Below are positions 1 through 8,073 of a DNA stretch of 64,000 bases, piece by piece. The DNA comes from Anaerolineae bacterium (lineage in GTDB: Bacteria; Chloroflexota; Anaerolineae; Promineifilales; Promineifilaceae), in the NCBI GenBank assembly GCA_023382655.1, contig JAHDWK010000008.1, forward strand, positions 186,001-250,000, read 5' to 3'. The notes beneath the pieces are model-generated. The model did no database searches. It was not told the origin of the DNA and saw only the letters and a program-made list of their open reading frames with translations. Position numbers and translations under genes: made by a program. The stretch's first letter is position 1, and the number at the start of each line of letters is the position of its first letter.

Positions 1-158
1 AGGCCACGAAATTCATCCTGTGGGTTCAGCCCGTGGGCTCGCGCCCGCGCCACCGCCCACTTGATGCGCAAATCCACCACCGCCACCCCGGCCAACAACT
101 GCGCCTGGCTGTCGGCGAAAGGGGAGAGCGTGGGAGAGGCTACGGCCGTGTGCATCAT
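1..158 (-). CDS. N-terminal fragment of an unidentified protein, cut by the left edge
   Basis: The reverse strand reads from ATG ATG at 158 through at least 52 codons to the window edge without a stop. An AGGAGA ribosome site lies about 8 bases upstream. The visible part is alanine- and leucine-rich, then has a basic helix (RIKWAVARARAHGL) and ends in NPQDEFRGL. That ending resembles the N-terminus of AAA ATPases encoded with contractile injection systems, which often carry a D-x-F-R-G-L-Y-I-S segment. This is recall of a pattern, not a match I can test, and no Walker motif is in view. It lies downstream of the small gene at 249-527 on the same strand, so the two may be co-transcribed. Confidence 0.6.
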   Translation of the reverse strand, partial: MMHTAVASPTLSPFADSQAQLLAGVAVVDLRIKWAVARARAHGLNPQDEFRG

Positions 159-185
159 CGGCAGTTATCTCCTGAAATGGATTTA

Positions 186-245
186 ACGCAGAGGCGCAGA
201 GGCGCAGAGAAAAACCTTCGCGTTCTTTCGCGTCCTTCGCGGATC
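186..245. repeat. GCAGAGGC and CGCGAAGG-type short tandem repeats in a 5' leader
   Basis: Read on the minus strand this is a run of CGCGAAGGA-like units followed by CTCTGCGC units, then AAAT and the AGGAGA of the truncated gene. The same arrangement (CTTTGCG/CTCTGCG units, an A/T block, AGGAGA) precedes the genes at 760, 6091 and 56932. Confidence 0.6.
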
Positions 246-248
246 AGA

Positions 249-527
249 TCAGCGGTCATGGGTGGCCCCCTTCTGAATTGGTTCAAACAGGTTGTCTAGT
301 TCGGCGTCATGGGTGGTGTAGCGGGCGACAATGCGGCTGATTTCGGTGGTATCGGTGAAGTAATATTGGCGGTCAGACTGCACGTGGCGAATCCAACCAC
401 GCCAGACGGGAGCATCGGGCGCGGTTGTTATCCCATCATCCCGGTTTTCTTTCCAGATACGGATGACAAAGGAGTGGGCCTCCTTTTCAAATTGTGACAT
501 CACCCCGGCATCTTGTTGTTCATCCAT
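249..527 (-). CDS. Small hypothetical protein, about 92 residues
   Basis: This small acidic protein has no signal peptide or membrane segment. Its core reads SFVIRIWKE, then WRGWIRHVQS, then a C-terminal leucine-rich tail. The pairing of F-V-x-R-I-W with W-R-G-x-I-x-H-V-Q-S looks like a small conserved family I associate with Chloroflexota and actinobacterial gene clusters, but I know no function for it. The start is uncertain: ATG at 527 is used here, and 551 and 500 are also possible. It precedes the truncated gene at 1-158 on the same strand with about 90 bases between, so an operon is plausible. Confidence 0.6.
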   Translation of the reverse strand: MDEQQDAGVMSQFEKEAHSFVIRIWKENRDDGITTAPDAPVWRGWIRHVQSDRQYYFTDTTEISRIVARYTTHDAELDNLFEPIQKGATHDR

Positions 528-759
528 AGCCGACCACCGCTTACCGACCACCGATCACCAATTACTGATGCGGAGTGTAATACGGCCGTCTCACAAAACT
601 CTCACAAGCATCCCCTCCCAGAATCATCTCGCCCCGGTTGCCGCAACGTCACCACCCGGCTAAACTCCCTGTATAGGGCAAAGGCTCTTCTTTTTCTTCC
701 TCTTTGCCCCTTTTGTATCTTTGCATCTTTGCGTCAAAAATTCTAGGAGAACAAGCGAA
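528..759. other. Divergent intergenic region with heptamer words and a 5' leader
   Basis: No gene is supported here. The left part (about 528-575) has repeated ACCGACC/ACCGATC words of the intergenic heptamer family, and one ACGGCCGT copy at about 583. From about 685 to 759 is a pyrimidine-rich tract with CTTTGCATCTTTGCGTC, then AAAAATTCT and the AGGAGA ribosome site of the gene at 760. No clear -35/-10 pair stood out. Confidence 0.5.
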
Positions 760-2829
760 GTGACACAACCGACCCCGCCCCAGGCCGCCATTCACCCCCA
801 TGAGCTGACGCTGCACGGCCGTAGCCGCATAGACAACTATTTCTGGCTGCGTGAACGGGAAAACCCGGACGTGTTGGCTCATCTGGCAGCCGAAAACGCC
901 TACATGCAGGCCGTGATGGCCCACACCGAACCGCTGCAAGAGAAGTTATACCAGGAAATGGTCGGCCGCATTCAAGAGACCGACAGCACCGTACCCGTGC
1001 GTCTGGGCGACAATTATTATTACACCCGCACCGAAGCCGGATTGCAGTATGAAATCCACTGCCGCAAGGTAGGCAGCCTGGATGCGCCGGAAGAGATTCT
1101 CATTGATGAAAATGCCCTGGCTGAAGGTCAGCCCTATTTCAAAATGGGCATCTTCAAACCCAGCCCCGACCAAAAAATCCTGGCTTACTCCACCGACACC
1201 AGCGGCGGCGAACGGTATACCATGCAGTTCAAAAATGTGGAAACGGGCGAATTGCTGCCCGACCAGATAACCAATACCAGCTACACAGCCGAATGGGGCA
1301 ACGACAACCAGACCATTTTTTACACGGTGCAAAATGAGGAGTGGCGCAATTACCAGTTACGTCGCCATTCGCTGGGCACGGCCGCGGCCGCTGACCCGGT
1401 GCTTTATCAGGAAGACGACGCTTTATTTAATGTGATGGTGACAAAGACCAAAGATAAGGCGTACCTGCTGCTGACAATCTTCAGTCTGGAAGCCAGTGAG
1501 GAACATATCCTGGATGCAGACCATCCTTTGGGCACGTTCCAACGGCTGCAACCCCGGCAAAATAATGTGCAATATTTCTTATTTCACCGGCAGGGCACGT
1601 TTTACATCCACACCAATGAAAACGCGCCGAATTTTAAGGTGATGACGGCACCGGCCAGCCGGCCGGAAAAGGCAAACTGGCAGGAGTTCATCCCCCACAA
1701 CCCGGAGCGGTTTATTGAGACGCTGGATCTGTTTGATGAGCATCTGGTGGTCTACGGCCGTACCCATGGCCTCCGCACGCTGCAAATTCACCGCTTCGCC
1801 GACGGGCAGACCCACGAACTGCCCTTCCCCGAATCCGTCTACAGCTACACCCGCGCCGATAACCCCGAATCGGCCACCAACAAACTACGCTTCATCTACC
1901 AATCCCTGACCACCGCCGACACTACCTATGACCTGGACATGGACAGCCTGACCTGGGAATTCAAAAAACAACTGCCGGTCTTGGGTGGGTATGACGCTGC
2001 CAATTATGTGACGGAGCGGATATGGGCTACCGCCGAAGACGGTACGCAAATTCCCATATCGTTGGTATATCGAAAAGGGGTGGAACGCGACAGCGAACCC
2101 GAAGCGGCTTCGGGCCGTACACCCTGCCTGCTTTACGCTTATGGCTCCTACGGCGCCAACATGGAACCCCGCTTCGACCAGAAACGGCTTTGCCTGATTG
2201 ATCGCGGCTTCGTTTTTGCCATCGCCCACATTCGCGGCGGGCAAGAAATGGGACGGCACTGGTATGACCAGGGCAAATGGCTGCACAAGAAAAACAGCTT
2301 CACCGACTTCATCGCCTGTGCCGAACACCTGATCGCCCAAAACTACACCAGCGCCGACCGGCTGGCAATCATGGGGCGCAGCGCGGGCGGGTTACTGATG
2401 GGCGCAGTCACGGTGATGCGCCCGGACCTGTTCAAAGCAGTCGTAGCCGGCGTCCCCTTTGTGGATGTGGTGACGACCATGCTCGATGAATCCATCCCCC
2501 TGACCACCGGCGAATTTGAAGAATGGGGCAACCCCAAAACCAAAGAGTATTTCGACTACATGCTCTCCTACTCCCCCTACGACAACACCACTGCCCAGGC
2601 CTACCCGAACCTGCTCATCACCTGCGGGCTGAATGACCCCCGCGTGCAGTATTGGGAACCGGCCAAATGGGCCGCCAAACTACGCGCCCTCAAAACGGAC
2701 AACAACCGCTTGCTGCTCAAAACCTTCATGGGCGCGGGGCACTTCTCCTCCTCCGGCCGTTATGACTACCTCAAAGACACCGCCCTTGAGTACGCTTTTA
2801 TTCTGGATATTTTGGAGATTGGAGATTAG
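760..2829 (+). CDS. ptrB: Oligopeptidase B (S9A prolyl-oligopeptidase family)
   Basis: This cytosolic serine peptidase cleaves short peptides after basic residues; its 689-residue length matches the family. The N-terminal part (to about residue 400) is the beta-propeller gate. The C-terminal alpha/beta-hydrolase domain has GRSAGG with Ser541, LNDPRVQYWEPAKW with Asp626, and GAGHFSSSGRY with His661, a complete triad. YAYGSYG and IAHIRGGQEMG are typical of the family. GTG at 760 is chosen because AGGAGA sits about 10 bases upstream and the protein then starts normally; an earlier TTG would add leader-encoded residues. The last codons and the stop fall inside a heptamer array. There is no partner gene. 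Confidence 0.93.
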   Translation: MTQPTPPQAAIHPHELTLHGRSRIDNYFWLRERENPDVLAHLAAENAYMQAVMAHTEPLQEKLYQEMVGRIQETDSTVPVRLGDNYYYTRTEAGLQYEIHCRKVGSLDAPEEILIDENALAEGQPYFKMGIFKPSPDQKILAYSTDTSGGERYTMQFKNVETGELLPDQITNTSYTAEWGNDNQTIFYTVQNEEWRNYQLRRHSLGTAAAADPVLYQEDDALFNVMVTKTKDKAYLLLTIFSLEASEEHILDADHPLGTFQRLQPRQNNVQYFLFHRQGTFYIHTNENAPNFKVMTAPASRPEKANWQEFIPHNPERFIETLDLFDEHLVVYGRTHGLRTLQIHRFADGQTHELPFPESVYSYTRADNPESATNKLRFIYQSLTTADTTYDLDMDSLTWEFKKQLPVLGGYDAANYVTERIWATAEDGTQIPISLVYRKGVERDSEPEAASGRTPCLLYAYGSYGANMEPRFDQKRLCLIDRGFVFAIAHIRGGQEMGRHWYDQGKWLHKKNSFTDFIACAEHLIAQNYTSADRLAIMGRSAGGLLMGAVTVMRPDLFKAVVAGVPFVDVVTTMLDESIPLTTGEFEEWGNPKTKEYFDYMLSYSPYDNTTAQAYPNLLITCGLNDPRVQYWEPAKWAAKLRALKTDNNRLLLKTFMGAGHFSSSGRYDYLKDTALEYAFILDILEIGD

Positions 2830-2870
2830 AGATTGGAGATTGGGTTAATCTCCAATCTCTAATCTCCCCA
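2814..2870. repeat. GGAGATT heptamer hairpin
   Basis: Tandem GGAGATT/AGAGATT units are followed by the complementary AATCTCC/AATCTCT units, so the transcript can fold into a long stem. It overlaps the 3' end of ptrB and lies between ptrB and the glycosyltransferase, where a terminator would be expected, but there is no U-tract. Confidence 0.85.
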
Positions 2871-2874
2871 TTCC

Positions 2875-3840
2875 ATGCCAGTCGCATCTATCATCATTCC
2901 CCACTTCAACGGCCGTCACCACCTCCCCGGCTGCTTTGACTCTTTGCGCCAACAAAGCTGCCCGGATTTTGAAATTATCCTGGTGGACAATGGCTCCAGC
3001 GATGGCACACAAGAATTGGTGCGCGCCCAGTACCCGGAGGTACGGCTGATTGAACTGGGTGAAAATCGCGGGTTTACCGGGGCGTGTAATGCCGGTTGGG
3101 CGACGGCGCAGGGGGATATCATCATTTTACTCAATAACGACACGGCCGTACACCCTCACTGGCTATCCGAAATCGCCCGTGCTTTCAGCGAACATCCCGA
3201 AGTGGGCAGTATCGCCAGCAAAATGCTGCTCTTTGACCGGCGCGACCACATTCATACGGCGGGCGATTTTTACCGCGTGGACGGCATCCCCGGCAATCGC
3301 GGCGTCTGGCAAAAGGACGAAGGGCAATACGACCAGGAGGAGTACGTCTTTAGCGCCTGCGGCGGCGCCGCCGCTTACCGGCGGGAAGTATTGGAAACAG
3401 TTGGCTTCCTGGACGATGATTTCTTCTTCTCCTGTGAAGATGTAGACCTGGGCTGGCGCATCAATCTGGCCGGGTGGCGGGTGTTGTATGTGCCCACGGC
3501 CGTTGTCTACCACAAACTGAAAGCCACCGGCGGCAGCGTCACCGGCAGTTATTACGACGGCCGTAACTTCCTCTACCTCATCTGGAAGAATTACCCAATT
3601 ACCCAATTACGCAATTACTGGCCTCTGATCGTAAAAGCCCAGTTACGTATTACGTCCGCCGCTCTCCGCGCCTGGCGGGGTGAAGCAGCCCGCGCCCGGC
3701 TGCGCGGCCAGTTAGCCGGGCTGTGGGGCCTCTTCAAAATGTGGCCCAAGCGCAAACAGGTGCAGGCTATCCGCCGCCTGGACGACGATTCCCTGACGGG
3801 GCGCTTAAGTCCCGTTGACGATGCCCCCAGCCACAGGTAA
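2875..3840 (+). CDS. Family 2 glycosyltransferase (rhamnosyltransferase-like)
   Basis: This GT-A fold enzyme of 321 residues transfers a sugar from a nucleotide donor, probably to a cell-surface polysaccharide or glycolipid. It has SIIIPHFNG at the N-terminus, VDNGSSDGT (nucleotide binding), LLNNDTAVHPHW (the DxD-like metal site) and CEDVDLGWR with the usual catalytic E-D pair. The basic C-terminal tail, with KMWPKRKQ, could touch the membrane surface. No membrane span is evident. The ATG at 2875 follows directly on the heptamer hairpin and lacks a good ribosome site. The acceptor and donor cannot be read from the sequence. The next gene is a second GT2. Confidence 0.88.
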   Translation: MPVASIIIPHFNGRHHLPGCFDSLRQQSCPDFEIILVDNGSSDGTQELVRAQYPEVRLIELGENRGFTGACNAGWATAQGDIIILLNNDTAVHPHWLSEIARAFSEHPEVGSIASKMLLFDRRDHIHTAGDFYRVDGIPGNRGVWQKDEGQYDQEEYVFSACGGAAAYRREVLETVGFLDDDFFFSCEDVDLGWRINLAGWRVLYVPTAVVYHKLKATGGSVTGSYYDGRNFLYLIWKNYPITQLRNYWPLIVKAQLRITSAALRAWRGEAARARLRGQLAGLWGLFKMWPKRKQVQAIRRLDDDSLTGRLSPVDDAPSHR

Positions 3841-3883
3841 CATTCCCCTCTGGTAACTGCTCATGGAGAGAATAGAAGAAGAA

Positions 3884-4666
3884 ATGAAACCATACCTGTC
3901 GGTGATTATCCCGGCTTATAACGAAGAAGAACGGATCGGCAAGACGTTAACGGCCGTATACGCCTACCTCACCACCCAACCTTACCCCTGGGAACTGCTC
4001 ATCGTCCTGGATGGCTGCCAGGATAACACCGCCGGCGTCGTGGCCGCATTTGCCGATGGCAAAGAGAGCATCCACTGGATTGACCGGCCGCAAAATCGGG
4101 GCAAAGGGTATACCGTGCGCGAAGGCATGTTAGCCGCCAGAGGGGAAATCCGCCTCTTCACCGACGCCGACAACTCCACCGACATGCACCACTTTGACCG
4201 CATGAAACCCCTCTTTGACCAGGGCGAACACGTCGTCATCTGCTCCCGCGACAAAAAGGACGCCGCCGATGCCCAACAGGCTACCCCTCAACCCAAACAC
4301 AAACGGCTGATGGGCGACGCCGGCAACCTGTTCATCCAGGTCATCGCCGTGCCCGGCATTTGGGATACCCAGTGCGGTTTCAAGGCGTTTCGCGCCCAGG
4401 CCGCCCAGGAAATTTTTGGCGTGGCGCAGATCAACGGCTGGCTGTTCGACATTGAAGTGCTGGCACTGGCCCGGCACTTCGGCTACAAAATTAACATCCT
4501 GGGCGCAAACTGGGTAGACGAACCCAACACCCATGTCACCTTCTCCGGCTACATAAAATCCCTTATCGAAGCCCTCAAAGTACGCTGGAACCTGTGGACA
4601 GGCGCGTACAAACGGCCGGAACCGGCGCTGAATGACGTAAAACCAAAGCAGGCAAAACAAATGTAA
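3884..4666 (+). CDS. Family 2 glycosyltransferase (dolichyl-phosphate beta-glucosyltransferase-like)
   Basis: The protein starts LSVIIPAYNEEERIGKTL and has VLDGCQDNT, a RPQNRGKGYTVREGM segment and FTDADNSTD (metal-binding DxD). This order is typical of the ALG5/DPG-synthase branch, which makes polyprenyl-phosphate-linked sugar. A later GNLFIQ...WDTQCGFKAFR segment is also characteristic. There is no C-terminal membrane domain, so it acts on the inner membrane face as a soluble or peripheral enzyme. Start 3884 is chosen because MKPYLSV is the usual N-terminus; an in-frame ATG at 3863 would add seven charged residues. It is 43 bases from the preceding GT2 and is probably in the same operon. Confidence 0.85.
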   Translation: MKPYLSVIIPAYNEEERIGKTLTAVYAYLTTQPYPWELLIVLDGCQDNTAGVVAAFADGKESIHWIDRPQNRGKGYTVREGMLAARGEIRLFTDADNSTDMHHFDRMKPLFDQGEHVVICSRDKKDAADAQQATPQPKHKRLMGDAGNLFIQVIAVPGIWDTQCGFKAFRAQAAQEIFGVAQINGWLFDIEVLALARHFGYKINILGANWVDEPNTHVTFSGYIKSLIEALKVRWNLWTGAYKRPEPALNDVKPKQAKQM

Positions 4667-4716
4667 GAGACTGGGAGGTTGGGGAATCTCCTAATCTCTT
4701 AATCTCCCAATCTCCA
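4667..4716. repeat. GAGATTA-type heptamer hairpin
   Basis: GAGACTG-GGAGGTT on the left is answered by AATCTCC-TAATCTC-TTAATCTC-CCAATCTCC on the right. It fills the gap between the glycosyltransferase and rnhB, and belongs to the same word family as the array at 2814. Confidence 0.75.
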
Positions 4717-4724
4717 CTCTTCCA

Positions 4725-5372
4725 TTGGCAGACCTGAGCATTGAAACGGCCGTCCTCAACCAACATGGCCCCCTGCACATCGCCGGCATTGACGAAGCCG
4801 GTCGGGGTGCATTGGCCGGCCCCGTTGTCGCCGCCGCCGTTTTCCTCCCGCTAGACAATCCCAATGCGCTGGCGCAACTGGCCGAAGTCAACGACTCCAA
4901 ACAACTCACCCCCGCCACCCGCGAATCCCTCTTCTCACGCATCACGCATCACGCCTCAGCTTATGCTATCGCCCTCGAACCGGCGGAAGTCATTGACGAA
5001 ATCGGTATTGTACCAGCAACCAAACGGGCGATGGTCACGGCCGTCACCCAACTCCCCCTGCCCGCTCAATACCTGCTCATTGACGGCAATATTCACCTGC
5101 CCACCCTGAACCTGCCGCAGCAAGCCATCATTCGCGGCGACGGCCGGTGCCTCAGCATTGCCGCCGCTTCCATCCTGGCCAAAGTCACCCGCGACCGGCT
5201 GATGGTGGAACTAGATGCCATTTATCCCGACTACGGTTTTGCCCGGCACAAGGGGTATGGCACGGCCGTGCATCTACATGCCCTGGCCCAACACGGCCCC
5301 TGCCCCCATCACCGCTACACCTTCGCCCCTCTGAAAGCAGTGCCAGGCAAGGGGCAGTTCCTATTTGGCTAA
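4725..5372 (+). CDS. rnhB: Ribonuclease HII
   Basis: RNase HII cuts the RNA strand of RNA-DNA hybrids and starts removal of ribonucleotides misincorporated in DNA. The 215-residue length fits. Signature motifs are [15 protein letters not shown] near residue 20 (catalytic D-E), [29 protein letters not shown] and [14 protein letters not shown]. The start is a TTG at 4725 directly after a heptamer array and has no clear ribosome site, so it is uncertain by a few codons. Unusually, the coding sequence contains a CACGCATCACGCATCACGC run (about 4938-4956), the same heptamer word found between genes, encoding RITHHAS near residue 75. It is the last gene of the glycosyltransferase group. Confidence 0.93.
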   Translation: MADLSIETAVLNQHGPLHIAGIDEAGRGALAGPVVAAAVFLPLDNPNALAQLAEVNDSKQLTPATRESLFSRITHHASAYAIALEPAEVIDEIGIVPATKRAMVTAVTQLPLPAQYLLIDGNIHLPTLNLPQQAIIRGDGRCLSIAAASILAKVTRDRLMVELDAIYPDYGFARHKGYGTAVHLHALAQHGPCPHHRYTFAPLKAVPGKGQFLFG

Positions 5373-5418
5373 CCAGCGTGGTTCTGCTTCTTACCTGGCA
5401 CTTCCCCAAAATTAGTTC

Positions 5419-5446
5419 TTGACAAAATAGTTCCATCTCGTACAAT
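5419..5446 (+). promoter_or_regulatory. Sigma-70-type promoter of the marR-ABC operon
   Basis: TTGACA at 5419-5424 and TACAAT at 5441-5446 are separated by 16 bases. It points at the MarR gene at 5503, with a predicted start near 5453. Confidence 0.75.
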
Positions 5447-5461
5447 TCCGCCTGTTATTTT

Positions 5462-5488
5462 GTAGGGCAATTTTGAAAATCGCCCTAC
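5462..5488. promoter_or_regulatory. 27-bp near-perfect palindrome, candidate MarR operator
   Basis: The arms GTAGGGCAATTTT and AAAATCGCCCTAC are complementary except at one position, centred on base 5475. The site lies between the -10 box and the MarR start, where an autorepressor would bind. A caution is that GTAGGGC...GCCCTAC palindromes also occur as dispersed intergenic repeats in other bacteria, so it could be one of those. Confidence 0.5.
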
Positions 5489-5502
5489 CCTGGGAACGCC
5501 AT

Positions 5503-6039
5503 ATGCTCGACGAAGAGAAAAAACAACGCTGGGTCGCCTTTGTACAGTCCATCGAACCGGACATGACCCCGCAGGCGGTGCGGCTGATGGGCGATTGGCG
5601 GCGCATCAGCCACGCCCTGCACCAGATCGGCGAAGCCAGCCTGGCCGACAGCGGCCTGACGGAAGCGCAATATCTGGTGCTGATGAGCCTGTACATGCAC
5701 GAGCAAATTGAGGGGCGAGCCATGCTCAACCCGTCCGAAATCAGCAAATGGCGCGGTACCAGCCGCAACACCATCAGCGCCCTCATTCGCGGTCTGGAAG
5801 CAGACGGGCTGATTGAGCGGCAACTAGATGACGCGGATCGACGTAAATTCAACATTTGTTTGACGGGTAACGGCCGTGCCCGCGTCAGCCAATACGCCCA
5901 CAAACAGTTCCGCGCCGTCGGCGGCTGCTTCAACCGCCTCAGCGACGCCGACCAGGAAACATTGACCGACTTACTGAGCAAACTCAACCAAAATCTGGAA
6001 GAAACCCGTTCACAACTGATCCGCGAAGAACGCGAATAA
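5503..6039 (+). CDS. MarR-family transcriptional regulator
   Basis: This 178-residue winged-helix regulator has the MarR pattern: a helical dimer arm (GDWRRISHALHQIGEASLADSGLT), LTEAQYLVLMSLY, a recognition region (NPSEISKWRGTSRNTISALIRGLEADGLI) and the wing (RQLDDADRRKFNICLTGNGR). ATG at 5503 is preferred over an upstream TTG because it sits just behind GGGAACGCC and the family begins with a short helix. It precedes the two ABC exporter subunits on the same strand and very probably represses them until the exported compound binds. The C-terminal LIREERE is encoded by a CGCGAAGAACGCGAA word that resembles the leader repeat at 213-245. Confidence 0.88.
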   Translation: MLDEEKKQRWVAFVQSIEPDMTPQAVRLMGDWRRISHALHQIGEASLADSGLTEAQYLVLMSLYMHEQIEGRAMLNPSEISKWRGTSRNTISALIRGLEADGLIERQLDDADRRKFNICLTGNGRARVSQYAHKQFRAVGGCFNRLSDADQETLTDLLSKLNQNLEETRSQLIREERE

Positions 6040-6042
6040 ACC

Positions 6043-6089
6043 TAACCTCTGCGTCTCCGCGTCTCTGCGTTGAAATTTTAGGAGAACCC
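6043..6089 (+). promoter_or_regulatory. CTCTGCG repeat leader with AGGAGA ribosome site
   Basis: Three CTCTGCGT/CTCCGCGT units are followed by TGAAATTTT and AGGAGAACCCT before the ATG at 6091. The layout matches the leaders at 186, 690 and 56870. It is probably an RNA-level leader, since it is transcribed with marR. Confidence 0.5.
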
Positions 6090-6090
6090 T

Positions 6091-7992
6091 ATGCAAGCAG
6101 CAGGAAACCCACCTCGCGCCGGCCGTCGTGGCCGGGGCGGCCCCAAAATGAGTAATCAGGCGCTCCGCCGCGCTGTCCGTTACGTCTGGCAGTATCCCAA
6201 AGTCACCTGGGCCGCTGTAGGCGCGCTGCTCATCGCCACCCTGGCGCAGTTGGCCGTGCCCCAACTGGTGCAAGAAGTCATAGACACCATCACCAGCAGC
6301 GTCATGAATGAGATGATTCTGGGTTTACCGGCTAATATCCAGGCCTTTGCCGCCGAACAACTGGGGCTAGACCTGGCTGCCGCCCAAAATGAACTCAACA
6401 GCGCCGAGCGGGCCATCATCATCGCCGGGTTGATCATCGTCGCCTTTGCCATCGCCCGCGGCTTCTTCTCTTTTGCCCAGACCTACCTCTCGCAGGTCTT
6501 GTCACAAAACATCGCCTTTGACCTGCGGCAGGATTTGTACGCCAAAATCCAGCGCCTCAGCTTCAGCTACCATGACCGCAACCGCACCGGCCAACTGATG
6601 ATCCGCGCCACTGACGACATCGAGAAGTTACGCCTCTTCCTCGGCCAGGGTTTGCTGCTGGCGCTGCAATCCATCATTTTACTGGTGGGTACGCTTGTCA
6701 TCCTCTTCCTCACCAACCGCCAATTGACGCTGGTCGTGCTGCCGATGCTGCCCATTGCCCTGGTCTCCTTTATGATTTTTGGCGGGCTGGCCCAGCCCTT
6801 ATTTGGCGAAGCGCAGCGCCGCCTTTCCCGCGTCAACACTATCTTGCAGGAAAATCTGGCGGGGCTGAAAGTGGTACAGGCGTCGGTGGCTGAAAGCCGC
6901 GAACAGGCGCACTTCAAGGAAGCAGTAGATTCTGAATTAGAGCAGCGCATCAAAATTACGCGCGTGTTTGCCGTTCTGTTTCCCTTCATTTTCCTGGTAG
7001 CCAATCTGGGGCAGGCGGCAGTCATGTATTTTGGCGGTCGCCAGATAATGAATGAAACTTTGACATTGGGTGAATGGCAAAAGTTCAGCCTTTATCTGGT
7101 TTATCTGTTCATGCCTTTAGGCCAGTTGGGTTTCATCATCAGCCTGATGGCGCAGGCAGCGGCCAGCGCCGACCGTATCTTTGAGATTTTGGATGCGAAA
7201 AATGATGTGGAAAACAAACCGGACGCAGTGGAATTAGGTGAGGTTACCGGCCGTATCACCTTTGAAAATGTCACCTTCCGTTACTTTGAAGGCAGTGAGC
7301 CGGTCTTGCAGGACATCACCTTTGAAGCGGAACCGGGCCAGACCATCGCCCTGCTCGGTGGCACCGGCAGCGGCAAGACCACCATCATCAACCTGATTCC
7401 GCGCTTTTATGATGTCAGCGGCGGGCAAATCACCATTGACGGCCATGATCTGCGTGATGTGACCCTGGAAAGCCTGCGCCAGCGCATCGGCATTGTGCTG
7501 CAAGAGACCAATCTGTTCGGCGGCAGCATCCGCGATAACATCGCCTTCGGCCGTCCCGACGCCCGCGAAGATGAAATCATCGCCGCCGCCCAGGCCGCCG
7601 CCGCCCATGACTTCATCATGGAATTCCCGGAAGGGTATGAGACGCCAGTGGGCGAACGTGGCTCCACCCTCAGCGGCGGGCAGAAACAGCGGGTGGCCAT
7701 TGCCCGCGCTCTGCTCATGGACCCCCACATCCTCATTCTGGATGATAGCACCAGCAGTGTAGACCTGAGTACCGAATACCAGATTCAAAAGGCACTGGAT
7801 AAATTGATGCACGGCCGTACCAGTTTTGTCATTGCCCAACGCATCAGCACCGTGCTGAACGCTGACCAGATTCTCGTGCTGGACAAAGGGCGCATCGTCG
7901 CCCGCGGCGTCCACGAAGAATTGATGGAAGACAGCCCCATCTACGCCGAGATTTACCATTCTCAACTTTCGGAAGATGTGGAATTGGCTTAA
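6091..7992 (+). CDS. ABC exporter subunit, degenerate ATPase site (first half of a heterodimer)
   Basis: This 633-residue half-transporter has a six-helix ABC exporter membrane domain (about residues 45-360) followed by an ATPase domain. Walker A is GGTGSGKTT with Lys429, the Q-loop is VLQETNLF, and the signature is LSGGQKQR. Walker B is ILILDDSTSSVD with Asp552 where the catalytic Glu should be, and the switch His is replaced by Gln583 (VIAQRIST). Loss of both residues marks the non-hydrolysing half of heterodimeric exporters such as the TM287/288 type. Its partner is the next gene, which has a complete site. The start is supported by AGGAGA. The substrate is unknown; the upstream MarR suggests drug or toxin export. 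Confidence 0.92.
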   Translation: MQAAGNPPRAGRRGRGGPKMSNQALRRAVRYVWQYPKVTWAAVGALLIATLAQLAVPQLVQEVIDTITSSVMNEMILGLPANIQAFAAEQLGLDLAAAQNELNSAERAIIIAGLIIVAFAIARGFFSFAQTYLSQVLSQNIAFDLRQDLYAKIQRLSFSYHDRNRTGQLMIRATDDIEKLRLFLGQGLLLALQSIILLVGTLVILFLTNRQLTLVVLPMLPIALVSFMIFGGLAQPLFGEAQRRLSRVNTILQENLAGLKVVQASVAESREQAHFKEAVDSELEQRIKITRVFAVLFPFIFLVANLGQAAVMYFGGRQIMNETLTLGEWQKFSLYLVYLFMPLGQLGFIISLMAQAAASADRIFEILDAKNDVENKPDAVELGEVTGRITFENVTFRYFEGSEPVLQDITFEAEPGQTIALLGGTGSGKTTIINLIPRFYDVSGGQITIDGHDLRDVTLESLRQRIGIVLQETNLFGGSIRDNIAFGRPDAREDEIIAAAQAAAAHDFIMEFPEGYETPVGERGSTLSGGQKQRVAIARALLMDPHILILDDSTSSVDLSTEYQIQKALDKLMHGRTSFVIAQRISTVLNADQILVLDKGRIVARGVHEELMEDSPIYAEIYHSQLSEDVELA

Positions 7993-8060
7993 CCAATCTC
8001 CTAATCTCTCAATCTCTCAATCTCAAATGAGATTAGGAGACTGGGAGATTGAGAGATTGT
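7993..8060. repeat. AATCTCC/GGAGATT heptamer hairpin
   Basis: Four AATCTC-type units are followed, after a short turn, by GAGATTA-GGAGACT-GGGAGATT-GAGAGATT. It separates the two exporter subunit genes and could set their relative expression. Confidence 0.8.
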
Positions 8061-8073
8061 TGGAGACTCTCCT

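Noticed and set aside
33..299. An 88-codon plus-strand open frame at the left edge
   Set aside because: It runs through short repeats, has no ribosome site, and is opposite a better minus-strand start with AGGAGA.
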